A DNA stretch of 64,000 bases. It comes from Vibrio superstes. Lineage in GTDB: Bacteria > Pseudomonadota > Gammaproteobacteria > Enterobacterales > Vibrionaceae. Shown piece after piece: positions 19,325-31,763 of this stretch (positions are counted from its first letter, which is position 1; each line of letters opens with the position of its first letter). The stretch covers positions 1 to 64,000 of the forward strand of contig NZ_BCUR01000004.1 in the NCBI RefSeq assembly GCF_003569005.1. The letters run 5' to 3'. Made by a program: the position numbers and the translations under genes. The notes below the pieces were generated by a model that searched no databases, was not told the origin of the DNA, and saw only the letters and a program-made list of their open reading frames with translations.

Positions 19325-19777
19325 CTACTCTGCCGAGTCAGTGTTGCTCTCGATAAGTTTGCTACCGTTAATAGCTATCTTACGAGGCTTCATTGCTTCT
19401 GGAATTTCTCTTTGCAGATCAATATGTAGCAAACCATTTTCCATTGTCGCACCAACCACTTTGACGTAGTCAGCCAATTGGAACTTACGCTCAAAATCAC
19501 GTTCAGCAATACCTTGGTAAATGTACTTTTTACCTTCTTCAGCTTGACGCTCGCCACGCACGATTAGTACGTTTTCTTTTTGAGTAATATCCAATTGATC
19601 GTCAGCAAAGCCAGCCACTGCCATAGTAATACGATAGTTGTTTTCATCTTGCTGTTCGATATTGTATGGAGGGTATCCCGCAGAAGCGTTCTTAGTTGAT
19701 GACGCTTCCATCATGTTAAACAGACGGTCAAAGCCAATCGCATTGCGGTACAAAGGAGTGAAATCTACAGTTCTCAT
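19325..19777 (-). CDS. ibpA: small heat shock protein IbpA (Hsp20 family)
   Basis: ATP-independent holdase that binds unfolding proteins and keeps aggregates accessible to ClpB/DnaK. It is 150 aa, with an N-terminal arm (DFTPLYRNAIGFDRLFNMME), a central alpha-crystallin domain (about 38-125; YRITMAVAGFADDQLDI, LIVRGERQ, ERDFERKFQLADYV) and the C-terminal I-x-I-type anchor around KIAING. Regulation is readable: a sigma-32-like promoter about 180 nt upstream and a ROSE-type RNA thermometer covering the ribosome binding site. It is a single gene bounded by terminators. Confidence 0.95.
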   Translation of the reverse strand: MRTVDFTPLYRNAIGFDRLFNMMEASSTKNASAGYPPYNIEQQDENNYRITMAVAGFADDQLDITQKENVLIVRGERQAEEGKKYIYQGIAERDFERKFQLADYVKVVGATMENGLLHIDLQREIPEAMKPRKIAINGSKLIESNTDSAE

Positions 19778-19829
19778 AATACTATCCTATTCATTAGCAA
19801 TAGCCTTAACTCAGAGTGGCGAGTTAAGG
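19778..19829 (-). promoter_or_regulatory. ROSE-type RNA thermometer in the ibpA leader
   Basis: On the minus strand, TTGCT faces the Shine-Dalgarno AGGA across a 7-nt loop (loop 19789-19795). U-A, C-G, a bulged G, U-G and U-A pairs then extend to CTAT/ATAG, locking the ribosome binding site in a stem over 19781-19804. This UYGCU-with-bulged-G arrangement is the hallmark of ROSE elements in small heat shock gene leaders. A second 9-bp hairpin (19804-19812 with 19821-19829) lies just upstream, as in multi-hairpin ROSE leaders. Confidence 0.85.
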
Positions 19830-19960
19830 GTGTTGTCTCCATTCCATCTAGGACATGGGTTCAACAGGTTTAAGTTGTGTGCTTTTCTCTGTCCTTCCTC
19901 TCATGAGCGAAGCGAGTTAAGCGGTTCAGAAGACCCATCAGGCATCCTCTTCACAACTAG

Positions 19961-19989
19961 ATATAGGGATGAGCAAAATCTGTTTCAAG
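19961..19989 (-). promoter_or_regulatory. sigma-32 heat shock promoter for ibpA
   Basis: Minus-strand CTTGAAA (19983-19989), 14-nt spacer, CCCTATAT (19961-19968) fits the RpoH consensus CTTGAAA-N11-16-CCCCATnT with small deviations. It predicts a start near 19955 and a leader of about 180 nt that contains the thermometer. Confidence 0.75.
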
Positions 19990-20043
19990 GGATTATTTTG
20001 AATAAAATTTAAATCAATTTATTTTTCAAAAGCTTACAGAAAC

Positions 20044-20075
20044 AAAAAAGCACCACAATCTCTTGTAGTGCTTTT
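20044..20075 (-). terminator. terminator after gyrB
   Basis: Minus-strand stem-loop with arms AAAAGCACTACAA and TTGTGGTGCTTTT (20044-20075), ending in a six-T run, 44 nt after the gyrB stop. It closes the dnaA-dnaN-recF-gyrB block. Confidence 0.85.
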
Positions 20076-20118
20076 CTAATACTTTCAAACTTTAGCGTTT
20101 TGAAACAGTGCCTGTTTT

Positions 20119-22809
<2,691 letters not shown>

Positions 22810-23892
22810 TTATTCTACTAGCTCTATTTTGCCACGTTCCACATGAAACATCTTGCTATTTTCGCTGTTCATTTCAGCAATTTGGCTTTTTGTAATAGAG
22901 CTTACAAATACTTGTGCTCCAGTTTCCTTTAAGCACTCCGCTAAGCGTGCTCTTCGTTGACTATCAAGCTCTGATGCAAAGTCATCGATGAGGTATATGC
23001 ACTGTTTTTCAGTCAACTTTGTTAGGTGCTGGCCTTGGGCTACTCGCAATGCACATACCAGTAGTTTTAGTTGCCCTCGAGACAGGATATCTTCTACTGG
23101 TGTACCGTTGACCCTAATTTTTAGGTCAGCCTTATTTGGTCCACTAAAAGTATAGCCAAGGTGCTGATCTCTCTCGAAATTTCTTTCCAATAATTCGGCA
23201 TAATCCGCTCCTTTCTCCCAACCTTGGTAAAAAGAGATAGAAACATCAAACTCTGAGAGAAAATCCTTACACAGTGGCTCAGCCACTTCTTTCAGTTGCG
23301 TCACATACTGGGCACGCCAAGTGGAGATCATTTCCGCCAGCTTTGCCAGTTCCTGATCCCAATAACTCAACTCTCGATAACTGCGGGCAGTTTTGAGTAA
23401 GGCATTGCGCTGCTTGTTGAGGCGCTTTATTCGCCCCCATACTTCATAAAACTGAGGCTCACAGTGAAAGACTCCCCAGTCAATAAAAGCGCGGCGGTGC
23501 TTAGGTCCATCGGTAAGTAAATCAAAGCCTTCTGGATGAATCAGCTGCAAAGGTAACACCTTGGCAAGCTCAGCCAGCTTTTGGCCTGTTTCACCAGAGA
23601 TCTTCACCTCTGTACTGCCATCACGACGCTTGTTGATACCAATAGGGAGTTCAAATTTCTGTGGGTTCTGTAATCTGCCATGAACAAACAAGTCACTGCA
23701 GTCGTGCTGAATAATACGACCGGTAATCGAGCTCTTAAATGAACGACCGTGTCCAAGTAGATAGATGGCTTCTAGCAAGCTGGTTTTACCGCTGCCGTTA
23801 GCCCCTATAAGAAAATTAAAGCCTGGCGATGGGCTAACATCGCAGGCTTCAATATTTCGGAACTGTTTAATAACAAGACGAGTAAGAGGCAT
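22810..23892 (-). CDS. recF: DNA replication and repair protein RecF
   Basis: SMC-like ABC ATPase of the RecFOR pathway that helps load RecA on gapped, SSB-coated DNA at stalled forks. It is 360 aa (E. coli 357). Walker [14 protein letters not shown] is at about 32-44, the signature [10 protein letters not shown] at about 270, and Walker B with D-loop [11 protein letters not shown] near 303. It starts 4 nt after the dnaN stop. The conserved C-terminal FHVERG codons create a parS-like 16-mer at 22835-22850. Confidence 0.97.
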   Translation of the reverse strand: MPLTRLVIKQFRNIEACDVSPSPGFNFLIGANGSGKTSLLEAIYLLGHGRSFKSSITGRIIQHDCSDLFVHGRLQNPQKFELPIGINKRRDGSTEVKISGETGQKLAELAKVLPLQLIHPEGFDLLTDGPKHRRAFIDWGVFHCEPQFYEVWGRIKRLNKQRNALLKTARSYRELSYWDQELAKLAEMISTWRAQYVTQLKEVAEPLCKDFLSEFDVSISFYQGWEKGADYAELLERNFERDQHLGYTFSGPNKADLKIRVNGTPVEDILSRGQLKLLVCALRVAQGQHLTKLTEKQCIYLIDDFASELDSQRRARLAECLKETGAQVFVSSITKSQIAEMNSENSKMFHVERGKIELVE

Positions 23893-23896
23893 ACCG

Positions 23897-24997
23897 TTAT
23901 AGACGGATCGGCATTACCACGTATTGAGCGCTTGAGTCTTCAGCGTTCTCAATCAAGGCACTCGCATTCGCATCAGACATAGAAAGGGAAACCTTCTCAC
24001 AGCGTACTGCGTTTAATACATCCAATACATAGCTAACGTTGAAGCCAATCTCTAGGTCATCACCTTGATAATCAACATCAACCACCTCTTGCGCTTCTTC
24101 TTGCTCAGGGTTGTTGGCCGTGATCTGCATAGTGCCACTAGAAAGATTTACTCGTACACCACGGAATTTCTCATTGGAAAGAATAGCGGCGCGAGAGAAT
24201 GCCTGACGTAAGTCTTCGCAATCCGCAATCACAGTCTTGGTGGTGTTTTGTGGCATTACTCGACGGTAGTCAGGAAAACGTCCATCGACCAGCTTAGAGG
24301 TGAACACAAAGTTAGCGACACTTGCCCGAATGTTTGAAGAACCAATCAACAAGGTGACAAGCTCATCCGGCTGATCAAGGATCTTCATCAGCTCAAGAAC
24401 ACCCTTACGAGGAATAATCACTTGCTGCTGAGGGTGACTGTCAGAGAGTGTTGTTTCAGACACCGCCATACGGTGACCATCGGTGGCCACAGAGCGCAAC
24501 GTACTGCCATCGATATCAAACAACATACCATTGAGGTAGTAGCGCACATCTTGGTTAGCCATAGAAAATTGTGTCTTCTCTATTAGCGCCCTTAGGTTGC
24601 CTTGAGTCAGAGTCAGCTCTGTATCAGACTGCCAATCTTCAATGTTTGGAAAATCTATCGCAGGTAGCGTCGCTAAAGAAAAGCGGCTTCGACCTGAGCG
24701 AACGACCACGCGCTCTGCATCAAGTGAAAGGGTAATATCCGCATTATCAGGAAGACCACGACAAATATCAAAGAACTTACGTGAAGGAACAGTAATGCTT
24801 CCTGGCTCAAAGTCATTCTCTAACTGAACCTGACTGATCAGCTCAACCTCAAGGTCTGTTGCCGTCATAGATAAGAAGCCGTTTTCAACCTTGAGTAATA
24901 CATTGCCCAAAATAGGTAAAGCAGGACGACCTGCTAGCGCACCAGAAACCTGTTGCAAGGGCTTGATCAGAAGCTGACGATTAATAGTGAATTTCAT
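23897..24997 (-). CDS. dnaN: DNA polymerase III beta subunit (sliding clamp) DnaN
   Basis: Ring-shaped processivity clamp of the replisome, 366 aa like E. coli. It starts [19 protein letters not shown] and ends in the conserved VVMPIRL, whose C-terminal residues line the partner-binding pocket. Three clamp domains of about 120 residues are expected. It lies 15 nt after dnaA and 4 nt before recF in the classic replication operon. Confidence 0.98.
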   Translation of the reverse strand: MKFTINRQLLIKPLQQVSGALAGRPALPILGNVLLKVENGFLSMTATDLEVELISQVQLENDFEPGSITVPSRKFFDICRGLPDNADITLSLDAERVVVRSGRSRFSLATLPAIDFPNIEDWQSDTELTLTQGNLRALIEKTQFSMANQDVRYYLNGMLFDIDGSTLRSVATDGHRMAVSETTLSDSHPQQQVIIPRKGVLELMKILDQPDELVTLLIGSSNIRASVANFVFTSKLVDGRFPDYRRVMPQNTTKTVIADCEDLRQAFSRAAILSNEKFRGVRVNLSSGTMQITANNPEQEEAQEVVDVDYQGDDLEIGFNVSYVLDVLNAVRCEKVSLSMSDANASALIENAEDSSAQYVVMPIRL

Positions 24998-25012
24998 TCT
25001 ATTAATTACCTA

Positions 25013-26416
25013 TTACGATGAAAGTGTACGAATTAAATTAGAGTAGTCTTCTTTGATGTCATGACTCTCTTCACGAAGCTGTTCAATCTTACGGCATGCA
25101 TGCAGTACCGTAGTATGGTCACGACCACCAAACGCATCACCAATTTCAGGTAAGCTGTGGTTGGTCAACTCTTTTGCTAGTGCCATCGCTAATTGGCGCG
25201 GACGAGCAACAGAACGAGAGCGACGCTTGGACAAGAGGTCTGCAACCTTAATCTTGTAGTATTCCGCGACGGTCTTTTGAATATTATCGATGGTGACGAG
25301 TTTCTCTTGAAGTGCCAGCAAATCACGCAACGCTTCACGAACAAAATCGATAGTGATAGGACGACCAGTGAAATTCGCATTCGCGATCACACGGTTCAAT
25401 GCCCCTTCAAGCTCACGAACATTTGAACGCAGGCGTTTAGCAATAAAGAATGCCACTTCATCCGCTAAATGAATCTGATGGTCTTCAGCCTTCTTCATCA
25501 AGATAGCGACTCGAGTTTCAAGCTCCGGTGGTTCAATCGCAACCGTCAAGCCCCAGCCAAAACGAGACTTAAGACGGTCTTCTACCCCGTTAATCTCTTT
25601 AGGATAACGATCCGAGGTAAGGATAATTTGTTGGTTGCCTTCTAACAGCGCATTAAAGGTATGGAAGAACTCTTCTTGTGAACGCTCTTTGTTCGCAAAG
25701 AACTGAATGTCATCGATAAGCAAGGCATCGACACTTCGGTAATAACGCTTAAATTCTTCTATCGCATTGTTTTGCAGAGCTTTAACCATATCTTGCACAA
25801 AACGCTCAGAGTGCATGTACACCACTTTTGCATTCGGCTTGTTATCAACAATGGCATTACCTACAGCATGCAAAAGATGAGTCTTACCCAAACCCGTTCC
25901 ACCGTACAGGAACAAGGGGTTGTAGGCAGCGCCTGGGTTATCAGACACTTGGCGTGCAGCCGCTAGACCCAATTGGTTCGATTTACCCTCAACGAAGTTA
26001 TTGAAGCGATGCTTCACATTTACGTTTGAACGGTAGGTAATGTCAGAAACATCACTATCGTTATCCCAAGTTTTATGCACAGGCTTACGACGTGCCAATT
26101 GTGCAGGAGCAGAAAACTCAGCAGCGACGTCAGCGGCCGACTTTCTGGCGGCCGGTCGCGGCGCTGATACCGGTTTACTGCCCACCTCAAATCTGAGGCT
26201 AGGGATATCGTTATCGCAGAATTCTTGCAGGTGGCGATTAATGCTATTGATGTACTTATCGCGAACCCAATCCAAAACGAATCGATTTGGGGCAAATAAG
26301 GTCAGTGTATTACCACTTAGCTCAGCTTGAAGTGGTCGTACCCACATACTGAATTCGGTTGCAGGAAGCTCTTCCTGAAGTTGCTGCAAACATTGAGTCC
26401 AAAGCGAAGATGACAC
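25013..26416 (-). CDS. dnaA: chromosomal replication initiator protein DnaA
   Basis: AAA+ initiator that binds 9-mer boxes at oriC and melts the AT-rich region. It is 467 aa with a GTG start at 26416, as in many gammaproteobacteria. Domain I (about 1-90) begins [17 protein letters not shown]. Domain III has Walker [14 protein letters not shown] and Walker [11 protein letters not shown]. Domain IV carries the DNA-binding signature [15 protein letters not shown]. Four DnaA-box-like 9-mers in its upstream region point to autoregulation. oriC is about 7.3 kb away at 33.7-33.9 kb rather than beside dnaA. Confidence 0.98.
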   Translation of the reverse strand: MSSSLWTQCLQQLQEELPATEFSMWVRPLQAELSGNTLTLFAPNRFVLDWVRDKYINSINRHLQEFCDNDIPSLRFEVGSKPVSAPRPAARKSAADVAAEFSAPAQLARRKPVHKTWDNDSDVSDITYRSNVNVKHRFNNFVEGKSNQLGLAAARQVSDNPGAAYNPLFLYGGTGLGKTHLLHAVGNAIVDNKPNAKVVYMHSERFVQDMVKALQNNAIEEFKRYYRSVDALLIDDIQFFANKERSQEEFFHTFNALLEGNQQIILTSDRYPKEINGVEDRLKSRFGWGLTVAIEPPELETRVAILMKKAEDHQIHLADEVAFFIAKRLRSNVRELEGALNRVIANANFTGRPITIDFVREALRDLLALQEKLVTIDNIQKTVAEYYKIKVADLLSKRRSRSVARPRQLAMALAKELTNHSLPEIGDAFGGRDHTTVLHACRKIEQLREESHDIKEDYSNLIRTLSS

Positions 26417-26640
26417 ATCGACCCCACAATACGGATTGAAAAAAATAGAAGGACCGTAATTTTACCCCCAGATTATCAAGATCGCTAGCAAATGATCGAA
26501 GATCCAGTGCATAAGATCGAAGTTATTCACAATTAATCTGAAAATATTGCAAAGATCTACATGATTACCCACAGAGCTATACCAAAAGCGCACGATCCTC
26601 AACCTGAGTTCTAAGTTATCCCCACACTTTTTCACATTTT
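26417..26640 (-). promoter_or_regulatory. dnaA upstream region with DnaA boxes and clustered GATC sites
   Basis: No gene is visible. DnaA-box-like 9-mers are TTATGCACT (minus strand, 26506-26514), TTATTCACA (26523-26531), TTACCCACA (26565-26573) and TTATCCCCA (26616-26624), none a perfect TTATCCACA. Seven GATC Dam sites occur in about 130 bp (26475-26605). This matches an autoregulated, SeqA-sensitive dnaA promoter. I could not fix the -35/-10. Confidence 0.6.
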
Positions 26641-26660
26641 TATACCCGTAAAAAAGCCCT

Positions 26661-26698
26661 AATAACCATTATGTTATTATTAATAACTTTTCGTTATT
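26661..26698. promoter_or_regulatory. array of four alternating half-sites upstream of the ABC operon
   Basis: AATAAC (26661-26666), GTTATT (26673-26678), AATAAC (26682-26687) and GTTATT (26693-26698) alternate in orientation. Like-oriented copies are 21 and 20 bp apart, about two helical turns. The array ends 56 bp before the start codon of the transporter operon, so it is a good operator candidate for an unidentified regulator. Confidence 0.5.
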
Positions 26699-26754
26699 AG
26701 CCTAAGCTGAGCTTAGCTGTAATATTTCGCAGCATAAACACAAGGAGTAGTAGT

Positions 26755-27513
26755 ATGAAAAACTGGTTAAAAGGCTTGGTATGCGCAACCGCACTAATTG
26801 CGAGTTTAGGACAAGCAGCTTATGCTGCAACAGAAGTAAAAGTGGGCATGTCAGGACGCTACTTCCCGTTTACTTTTGTTGAGAAAGACAAGCTTCAAGG
26901 CTTTGAAGTTGATATTTGGGACGAAATCGCTCGTCGTAATGACTACGATGTGAAATACGTTACCTCAAACTTCTCAGGTCTATTTGGCATGCTAGAAACA
27001 GGTCGCATTGACACTATTTCAAACCAAATTACCGCAACTGAAGCGCGTAAAGCGAAATACCTATTTTCAGATGCGTATGTAGTAGATGGCGCACAAATTA
27101 CCGTGCGTAAAGGCAACGATGAAATCCAAGGCGTTGAAGACCTAGAAGGTAAAACCGTTGCTGTTAACCTAGGTTCTAACTTTGAGCAATTGCTGCGTAA
27201 CTACGACAAAGACAACAAGATCAACATCAAGACCTATGATACTGGTATTGAACATGATGTAGCGCTAGGTCGTGCTGATGCATTTGTAATGGATCGCCTA
27301 TCGGCTCTAGAGCTGATCAAAAAAACGGGTTTACCACTACAATTAGCGGGTGAACCATTTGAAACTATTGAAAATGCTATGCCATTCGTTAACAACGAGA
27401 ATGGTCAAAAGCTACAGAAAGAAGTGAACGGTGCTCTAGACGCTATGCGTGAAGACGGCACTCTAGCTGAGATTTCAAATAAATGGTTTGGCGCTGATAT
27501 CACTCAAAAATAG
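26755..27513 (+). CDS. amino acid ABC transporter substrate-binding protein
   Basis: Periplasmic solute-binding protein of family 3 (polar amino acids), 252 aa. A signal peptide (about 1-24, MKNWLKGLVCATALIASLGQ then AAYA-A) is followed by the two-lobe fold: YFPFTFVEKDKLQGFEVDIW, GRIDTISNQITATEARK and ATEVKVGMSGRY are typical. It resembles E. coli cystine-binding protein TcyJ (FliY) in the NQIT..R..KY.FSDAY block, so cystine or another polar amino acid is likely, but the ligand is not proven. AAGGAG precedes the ATG. It is first of a three-gene operon, with an intercistronic hairpin after it. Confidence 0.9.
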   Translation: MKNWLKGLVCATALIASLGQAAYAATEVKVGMSGRYFPFTFVEKDKLQGFEVDIWDEIARRNDYDVKYVTSNFSGLFGMLETGRIDTISNQITATEARKAKYLFSDAYVVDGAQITVRKGNDEIQGVEDLEGKTVAVNLGSNFEQLLRNYDKDNKINIKTYDTGIEHDVALGRADAFVMDRLSALELIKKTGLPLQLAGEPFETIENAMPFVNNENGQKLQKEVNGALDAMREDGTLAEISNKWFGADITQK

Positions 27514-27550
27514 TGTAACCATATATTTAGCTCAGCCTGATAAGGCTTGG

Positions 27551-27589
27551 AGCCCACTATTTCTGCGGAGATAGTGGGCTTTGCTTTTT
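27551..27589 (+). terminator. intercistronic terminator/attenuator after the binding protein gene
   Basis: A perfect 10-bp stem (27551-27560 with 27571-27580) followed by TTTGCTTTTT lies between the binding protein and permease genes. Partial termination here would give the usual excess of binding protein over membrane subunits. Confidence 0.8.
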
Positions 27590-27609
27590 AAACGAAGAGA
27601 TGTAACAAG

Positions 27610-28281
27610 ATGGGATTTGATTTTAACTACATGCTGGAACTGCTACCGATACTGTTTAAGTATCTAGGCACGACTATGGAGATGGCAATTTGGGGCGGTA
27701 TCTTTGCCTTGATTTTAGCCCTCATCCTAGCCAACATTCGAGTATTTAAGGTCCCAGTGCTGGACCAGCTCAGCCAGCTGTACATCAGCTTCTTTCGCGG
27801 TACGCCACTGTTAGTACAGCTATTCCTACTTTATTACGGACTGCCACAGGTATTCCCGATAATGGTGGGCATAGATGCCTTTAGCGCTGCCGTTATTGGC
27901 CTTACATTGCACTTTGCAGCCTACATGGCAGAGAGTATTCGAGCGGCCATCATTGGTATTGATCGCAGCCAAATGGAAGCTAGTCTCTCTATCGGCATGA
28001 CCACACGTCAGGCAATGCAAAGAGTCATTCTTCCACAGGCGACACGCGTCGCCCTGCCCTCTTTAATGAACTATTTCATTGATATGATCAAATCCACCTC
28101 TCTAGCATTTACTTTAGGCGTGGCTGAAATCATGGCCAAAGCGCAAATGGAGGCATCATCTAGCTTCCGGTTCTTTGAAGCTTTTCTGGCAGTGGCACTT
28201 ATCTATTGGGGTGTGGTTATCATCCTAACGCGCGTACAAATCTGGGCAGAGAATCGATTGAATAAGGCGTACCAAAGATGA
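27610..28281 (+). CDS. amino acid ABC transporter permease
   Basis: Inner-membrane permease of the HisM/GlnP type, 223 aa with about five transmembrane helices. The PAAT signature is visible: [20 protein letters not shown] and the cytoplasmic EAA-like loop [23 protein letters not shown], which contacts the ATPase. Its TGA overlaps the ATG of the ATPase gene by 4 nt (ATGA), so the two are translationally coupled. Confidence 0.93.
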   Translation: MGFDFNYMLELLPILFKYLGTTMEMAIWGGIFALILALILANIRVFKVPVLDQLSQLYISFFRGTPLLVQLFLLYYGLPQVFPIMVGIDAFSAAVIGLTLHFAAYMAESIRAAIIGIDRSQMEASLSIGMTTRQAMQRVILPQATRVALPSLMNYFIDMIKSTSLAFTLGVAEIMAKAQMEASSSFRFFEAFLAVALIYWGVVIILTRVQIWAENRLNKAYQR

Positions 28282-29012
28282 TTCAACTTAAAAATATTCA
28301 TAAGCGCTTTGGTGATAGTGAGATCCTCAAAGGTATCGACATCGATATCAATAAAGGGGAAATCATCGTGATTATTGGCTCTAGTGGCACAGGTAAATCT
28401 ACCCTATTGCGCTGCGTTAACTTCCTTGAGCAAGCAGAGCAAGGCGAGATCAGTATCGATGATACCTACGTTAACTGTGAAAAATACAGTAAAGCAGAAG
28501 AACTAGCTTTAAGACGTAAAACAGGCTTTGTATTTCAAAACTACGCACTGTTTGCGCACATGACAGCTCGCCAGAACATTGCCGAGGGCCTAATTACGGT
28601 TCATGGCTGGAAAAAAGATAAGGCATTAGAGCGCGCGCAGCAGATATTGGATGACATCGGCTTACAAGATAAAGGCGATAGCTACCCAGCGGCTCTATCC
28701 GGTGGTCAGCAGCAGCGAGTAGGTATTGGTCGAGCAATGGCACTGCAACCAGAACTGCTGTTATTCGATGAACCAACCTCGGCACTTGATCCTGAATGGG
28801 TCGGTGAGGTATTGAATTTAATGAAAAAATTGGCAAATCAGCATCAAACCATGCTGGTGGTCACCCACGAAATGCAATTTGCTCGTGAAGTCGCTGACCG
28901 AGTGATCTTCATGGCTGAAGGCAACATTGTAGAGCAGGGAAAACCTGAGGATATCTTTGGTAACCCACAGGATCCTCGCTTGAAAAAGTTCCTAAATCAA
29001 GTTGGGATCTAA
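28278..29012 (+). CDS. amino acid ABC transporter ATP-binding protein
   Basis: Cytoplasmic ATPase of the polar amino-acid importer, 244 aa. Walker A is [11 protein letters not shown] (about 34-44), the Q-loop is in [13 protein letters not shown], the signature [16 protein letters not shown], Walker [15 protein letters not shown] and the H-loop VVTHEM. It overlaps the permease gene by 4 nt. A weak GGATCT/AGATCC stem-loop overlaps the stop codon. Together with the two genes before it this makes a complete importer if a homodimeric permease is used. Confidence 0.94.
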   Translation: MIQLKNIHKRFGDSEILKGIDIDINKGEIIVIIGSSGTGKSTLLRCVNFLEQAEQGEISIDDTYVNCEKYSKAEELALRRKTGFVFQNYALFAHMTARQNIAEGLITVHGWKKDKALERAQQILDDIGLQDKGDSYPAALSGGQQQRVGIGRAMALQPELLLFDEPTSALDPEWVGEVLNLMKKLANQHQTMLVVTHEMQFAREVADRVIFMAEGNIVEQGKPEDIFGNPQDPRLKKFLNQVGI

Positions 29013-29141
29013 TAAGATCCTTGTGATTTGGATTTTTACACGTATAATCCGTCGACCGGAATTTCAGGCACGAGAATCTTAATCTGGTTTCAATAGAAGC
29101 TGAGATATTATAGATAACTTGTTTTTGAGCTAAACCAATCA

Positions 29142-29170
29142 TTGACTATTTTAAAGACAGTGATTACAAT
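29142..29170 (+). promoter_or_regulatory. promoter upstream of rpmH-rnpA
   Basis: TTGACT (29142-29147), a 17-nt spacer and TACAAT (29165-29170) form a strong sigma-70 promoter 113 nt before rpmH. Another TATAAT lies at 29043-29048. The leader between them and rpmH contains a small CTCT/AGAG stem near 29202-29217. Confidence 0.7.
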
Positions 29171-29282
29171 TCCGCCTCTTTGTTGAGAGACGTCGGTATC
29201 CCTCTTATATATGAGAGAGAAATACAGCCCACGTCGGGTTTAACAAGAACCTAAAAACTACTGATCAGTAAAGGTAATAACC

Positions 29283-29420
29283 ATGTCTAAACGCACTTTT
29301 CAACCTTCAGTTCTAAAGCGTAAACGTACTCACGGCTTCCGTGCTCGTATGGCTACTAAGAACGGTCGTAAAGTAATTAATGCACGTCGTGCTAAAGGCC
29401 GTGCGCGCCTTTCAAAATAA
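29283..29420 (+). CDS. rpmH: 50S ribosomal protein L34
   Basis: A 45-aa, very basic protein of the large ribosomal subunit. It starts [19 protein letters not shown] and ends [10 protein letters not shown], matching L34 throughout; the extra Ser at position 2 is the only difference from the usual start. GGTAA lies before the ATG. It precedes rnpA by 12 nt, the conserved rpmH-rnpA pairing, and codon use is typical of a highly expressed gene. Confidence 0.97.
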   Translation: MSKRTFQPSVLKRKRTHGFRARMATKNGRKVINARRAKGRARLSK

Positions 29421-29432
29421 TTCGCGATTATT

Positions 29433-29789
29433 TTGACTAAGTACGCGTTCAATCGGGAGTTACGTCTGTTAACTCCCGAGCATTATCAAAATGTCTTCGA
29501 AAAGGCTCATAGAGCTGGCTCCCCTCATTTCACAATCATCGCTCGTAAAAACTCTCTTACTCATCCAAGACTTGGATTAGCAGTACCTAAAAAGCAAATT
29601 AAAACTGCCCCTGCCCGTAATAGGTTCAAGAGAATCGCACGAGAAAGCTTCCGTCTTAATCAGCACAAACTTGCTAACAAAGATTTCGTTGTTATTGCAA
29701 AGAAAAGTGCCCAAGATTTAAGCAATGATGATATGTTTAAACTCTTCGATAAACTATGGCAAAGACTTTCTCGCCCTTCGCGTGGATAG
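29433..29789 (+). CDS. rnpA: ribonuclease P protein component RnpA
   Basis: Basic 118-aa protein subunit of RNase P, which with the RNA subunit (not in this window) removes 5' leaders from pre-tRNA. It starts with TTG at 29433. The RNR signature [15 protein letters not shown] is in the middle, and [17 protein letters not shown] is typical of the N-terminus. It overlaps the start of yidD by 34 nt, as in many proteobacteria. Confidence 0.95.
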   Translation: MTKYAFNRELRLLTPEHYQNVFEKAHRAGSPHFTIIARKNSLTHPRLGLAVPKKQIKTAPARNRFKRIARESFRLNQHKLANKDFVVIAKKSAQDLSNDDMFKLFDKLWQRLSRPSRG

Positions 29790-30013
29790 CGATAGGTATA
29801 GTTTACCTATATAGAGTTGGTATTAGTCCGTTCATCGGACCACGTTGTCGTTTCACCCCAACCTGCTCCGAGTACGCAATCTTGGCATTAAAAAGCCACG
29901 GATTTGTAAAAGGGTGTTGGTTATCGGGCAAACGTCTATTAAAATGCCACCCTTTGAATGATGGCGGATACGACCCTGTACCACCTAAAAACACAACAAA
30001 CAGAGATAAATAA
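29756..30013 (+). CDS. yidD: membrane protein insertion efficiency factor YidD
   Basis: An 85-aa protein with a short hydrophobic N-terminal segment and the family core [19 protein letters not shown] followed by [18 protein letters not shown]. It sits at the inner membrane and assists YidC-dependent insertion. It overlaps rnpA by 34 nt in another frame and ends 2 nt before yidC, so rpmH-rnpA-yidD-yidC form one tightly packed unit. Confidence 0.93.
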   Translation: MAKTFSPFAWIAIGIVYLYRVGISPFIGPRCRFTPTCSEYAILALKSHGFVKGCWLSGKRLLKCHPLNDGGYDPVPPKNTTNRDK

Positions 30014-30015
30014 CG

Positions 30016-31638
30016 ATGGGTTCTCAACGTAATATCCTGTTTATCGCATTGGCTATGGTTTCATTTTTGCTATTTCAACAATGGCAAGAATACAAAAACC
30101 CAACAGCTCCTGCGACTAACCAGGCACAATCTAGTAGCAGCTCTTTGCCAGCGCCTTCAATGGCTGACGACATGGATCCTGCTCCAGAAGCAAACCATAC
30201 GGCAAGTATTGTTTCCGTAGCAACAGACGTTCTCACTCTATCTATCGATGCTGTCGGTGGTGATGTGGTGTCTGCTTCATTAAATGAATACGCTGAAGAA
30301 TTTGAGTCTAAAGAGCGTTTCGTTCTTCTAGATAAAAAAGGCAACGAGCAATACATTGCTCAAAGTGGCCTGATCGGCCCGCAGGGTATCGATCTAAGCA
30401 GCACTTCTCGTCCTAACTACAAAGTAAGCGCAGACAGCTTCACTTTAGCAGAAGGTCAAGATGAGTTGCGTGTACCAATGACTTACACAGCGAATGGCAT
30501 TGATTACACTAAAACCTTCATCCTTAAGCGCGGTAGCTATGCAGTTGATGTGGTTTACGATGTAGCGAACAACTCTGGTGCAAATGCAACCGTTGGTATG
30601 TACGCTCACCTTCGTCAAAACCTGCAAGATGCTGGTGGTAGCCTAACAATGCCTACTTACCGTGGCGGTGCATACTCTACTGAGTCTACACGCTACAAAA
30701 AGTACAGCTTTAGCGACATGCAAGATCGTAACCTTCAACAAAACCTGCCTAACGGCGAGGGTTGGGTTGCAATGCTTGAGCACTATTTCGCTTCAGCTTG
30801 GGTTCCACGTGATGCTCAGGGCGCAAGCCTTTACACTCGCGTAGTGGGTAACCTAGGTGACATCGGTGTTCGTCTTCCTAACAAGACAATCGCAAACGGT
30901 GAAACTGGTGAAATGAAGGCAACTCTGTGGGTTGGTCCTAAACTTCAAAATGAAATGGCTGCAGTTGCACCTAACCTAGAGCTAGTAGTTGACTACGGCT
31001 GGTTATGGTTCATTGCTAAACCACTTCACTGGTTGTTGTCTATGATCCAAAGTGTTGTTATCAACTGGGGTCTAGCGATTATCGTACTTACCTTCATCGT
31101 TCGTGGTGCTATGTACCCACTAACGAGAGCTCAGTACACCTCTATGGCTAAAATGCGTATGCTGCAACCAAAACTAACAGCAATGCGTGAGCGTATCGGC
31201 GATGACCGTCAACGCATGAGCCAAGAGATGATGGAGCTATATAAGAAAGAGAAAGTTAACCCACTGGGTGGCTGTCTACCTCTTATCCTACAGATGCCTA
31301 TCTTCATCTCTCTATACTGGGCATTGATGGAATCTGTTGAACTGCGTCACTCACCGTTCTTCGGTTGGATCACTGACCTTTCAGCACAAGACCCGTACTA
31401 CATCCTTCCTCTATTGATGGGTGCAAGTATGTTCATGATTCAGAAGATGAGCCCGACAACGGTAACGGATCCAATGCAGCAGAAGATCATGACCTTTATG
31501 CCGGTTATGTTTACCTTCTTCTTCCTATGGTTCCCATCAGGTCTAGTTCTATACTGGTTGGTATCGAACATCGTTACGCTGATTCAGCAAACGTTGATCT
31601 ATAAAGGTCTAGAGAAAAAAGGCTTACACTCTAAATAG
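30016..31638 (+). CDS. yidC: membrane protein insertase YidC
   Basis: Inserts and folds inner-membrane proteins alone or with SecYEG, including the F0 c subunit encoded at 39.7 kb. It is 540 aa (E. coli 548). It has an N-terminal helix ([18 protein letters not shown]), a Ser/Ala-rich linker, a large periplasmic domain (about 55-330) and the conserved five-helix core with [19 protein letters not shown] and [16 protein letters not shown]. It starts 2 nt after yidD and ends in a basic tail. Confidence 0.97.
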   Translation: MGSQRNILFIALAMVSFLLFQQWQEYKNPTAPATNQAQSSSSSLPAPSMADDMDPAPEANHTASIVSVATDVLTLSIDAVGGDVVSASLNEYAEEFESKERFVLLDKKGNEQYIAQSGLIGPQGIDLSSTSRPNYKVSADSFTLAEGQDELRVPMTYTANGIDYTKTFILKRGSYAVDVVYDVANNSGANATVGMYAHLRQNLQDAGGSLTMPTYRGGAYSTESTRYKKYSFSDMQDRNLQQNLPNGEGWVAMLEHYFASAWVPRDAQGASLYTRVVGNLGDIGVRLPNKTIANGETGEMKATLWVGPKLQNEMAAVAPNLELVVDYGWLWFIAKPLHWLLSMIQSVVINWGLAIIVLTFIVRGAMYPLTRAQYTSMAKMRMLQPKLTAMRERIGDDRQRMSQEMMELYKKEKVNPLGGCLPLILQMPIFISLYWALMESVELRHSPFFGWITDLSAQDPYYILPLLMGASMFMIQKMSPTTVTDPMQQKIMTFMPVMFTFFFLWFPSGLVLYWLVSNIVTLIQQTLIYKGLEKKGLHSK

Positions 31639-31666
31639 AGCTTAAGTTAGCCAATGTTTATAAGAG

Positions 31667-31691
31667 AAGGCGACCTTAGGGTCGCCTTTTT
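31667..31691 (+). terminator. rho-independent terminator after yidC
   Basis: Stem AAGGCGACC/GGTCGCCTT (31667-31675 with 31679-31687), 3-nt loop and T-tract. Confidence 0.92.
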
Positions 31692-31763
31692 ATTTTCTAT
31701 GAATTGAGCAACTTACTGTAGTTTAAGTATACAATTTACCTAATTATTCCAATTGAGACGAAC

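Noticed and set aside
30806..30821. parS-like sequence in yidC around CCACGTGA
   Set aside because: Only about 12 of 16 positions match and it lies in strongly constrained coding sequence.
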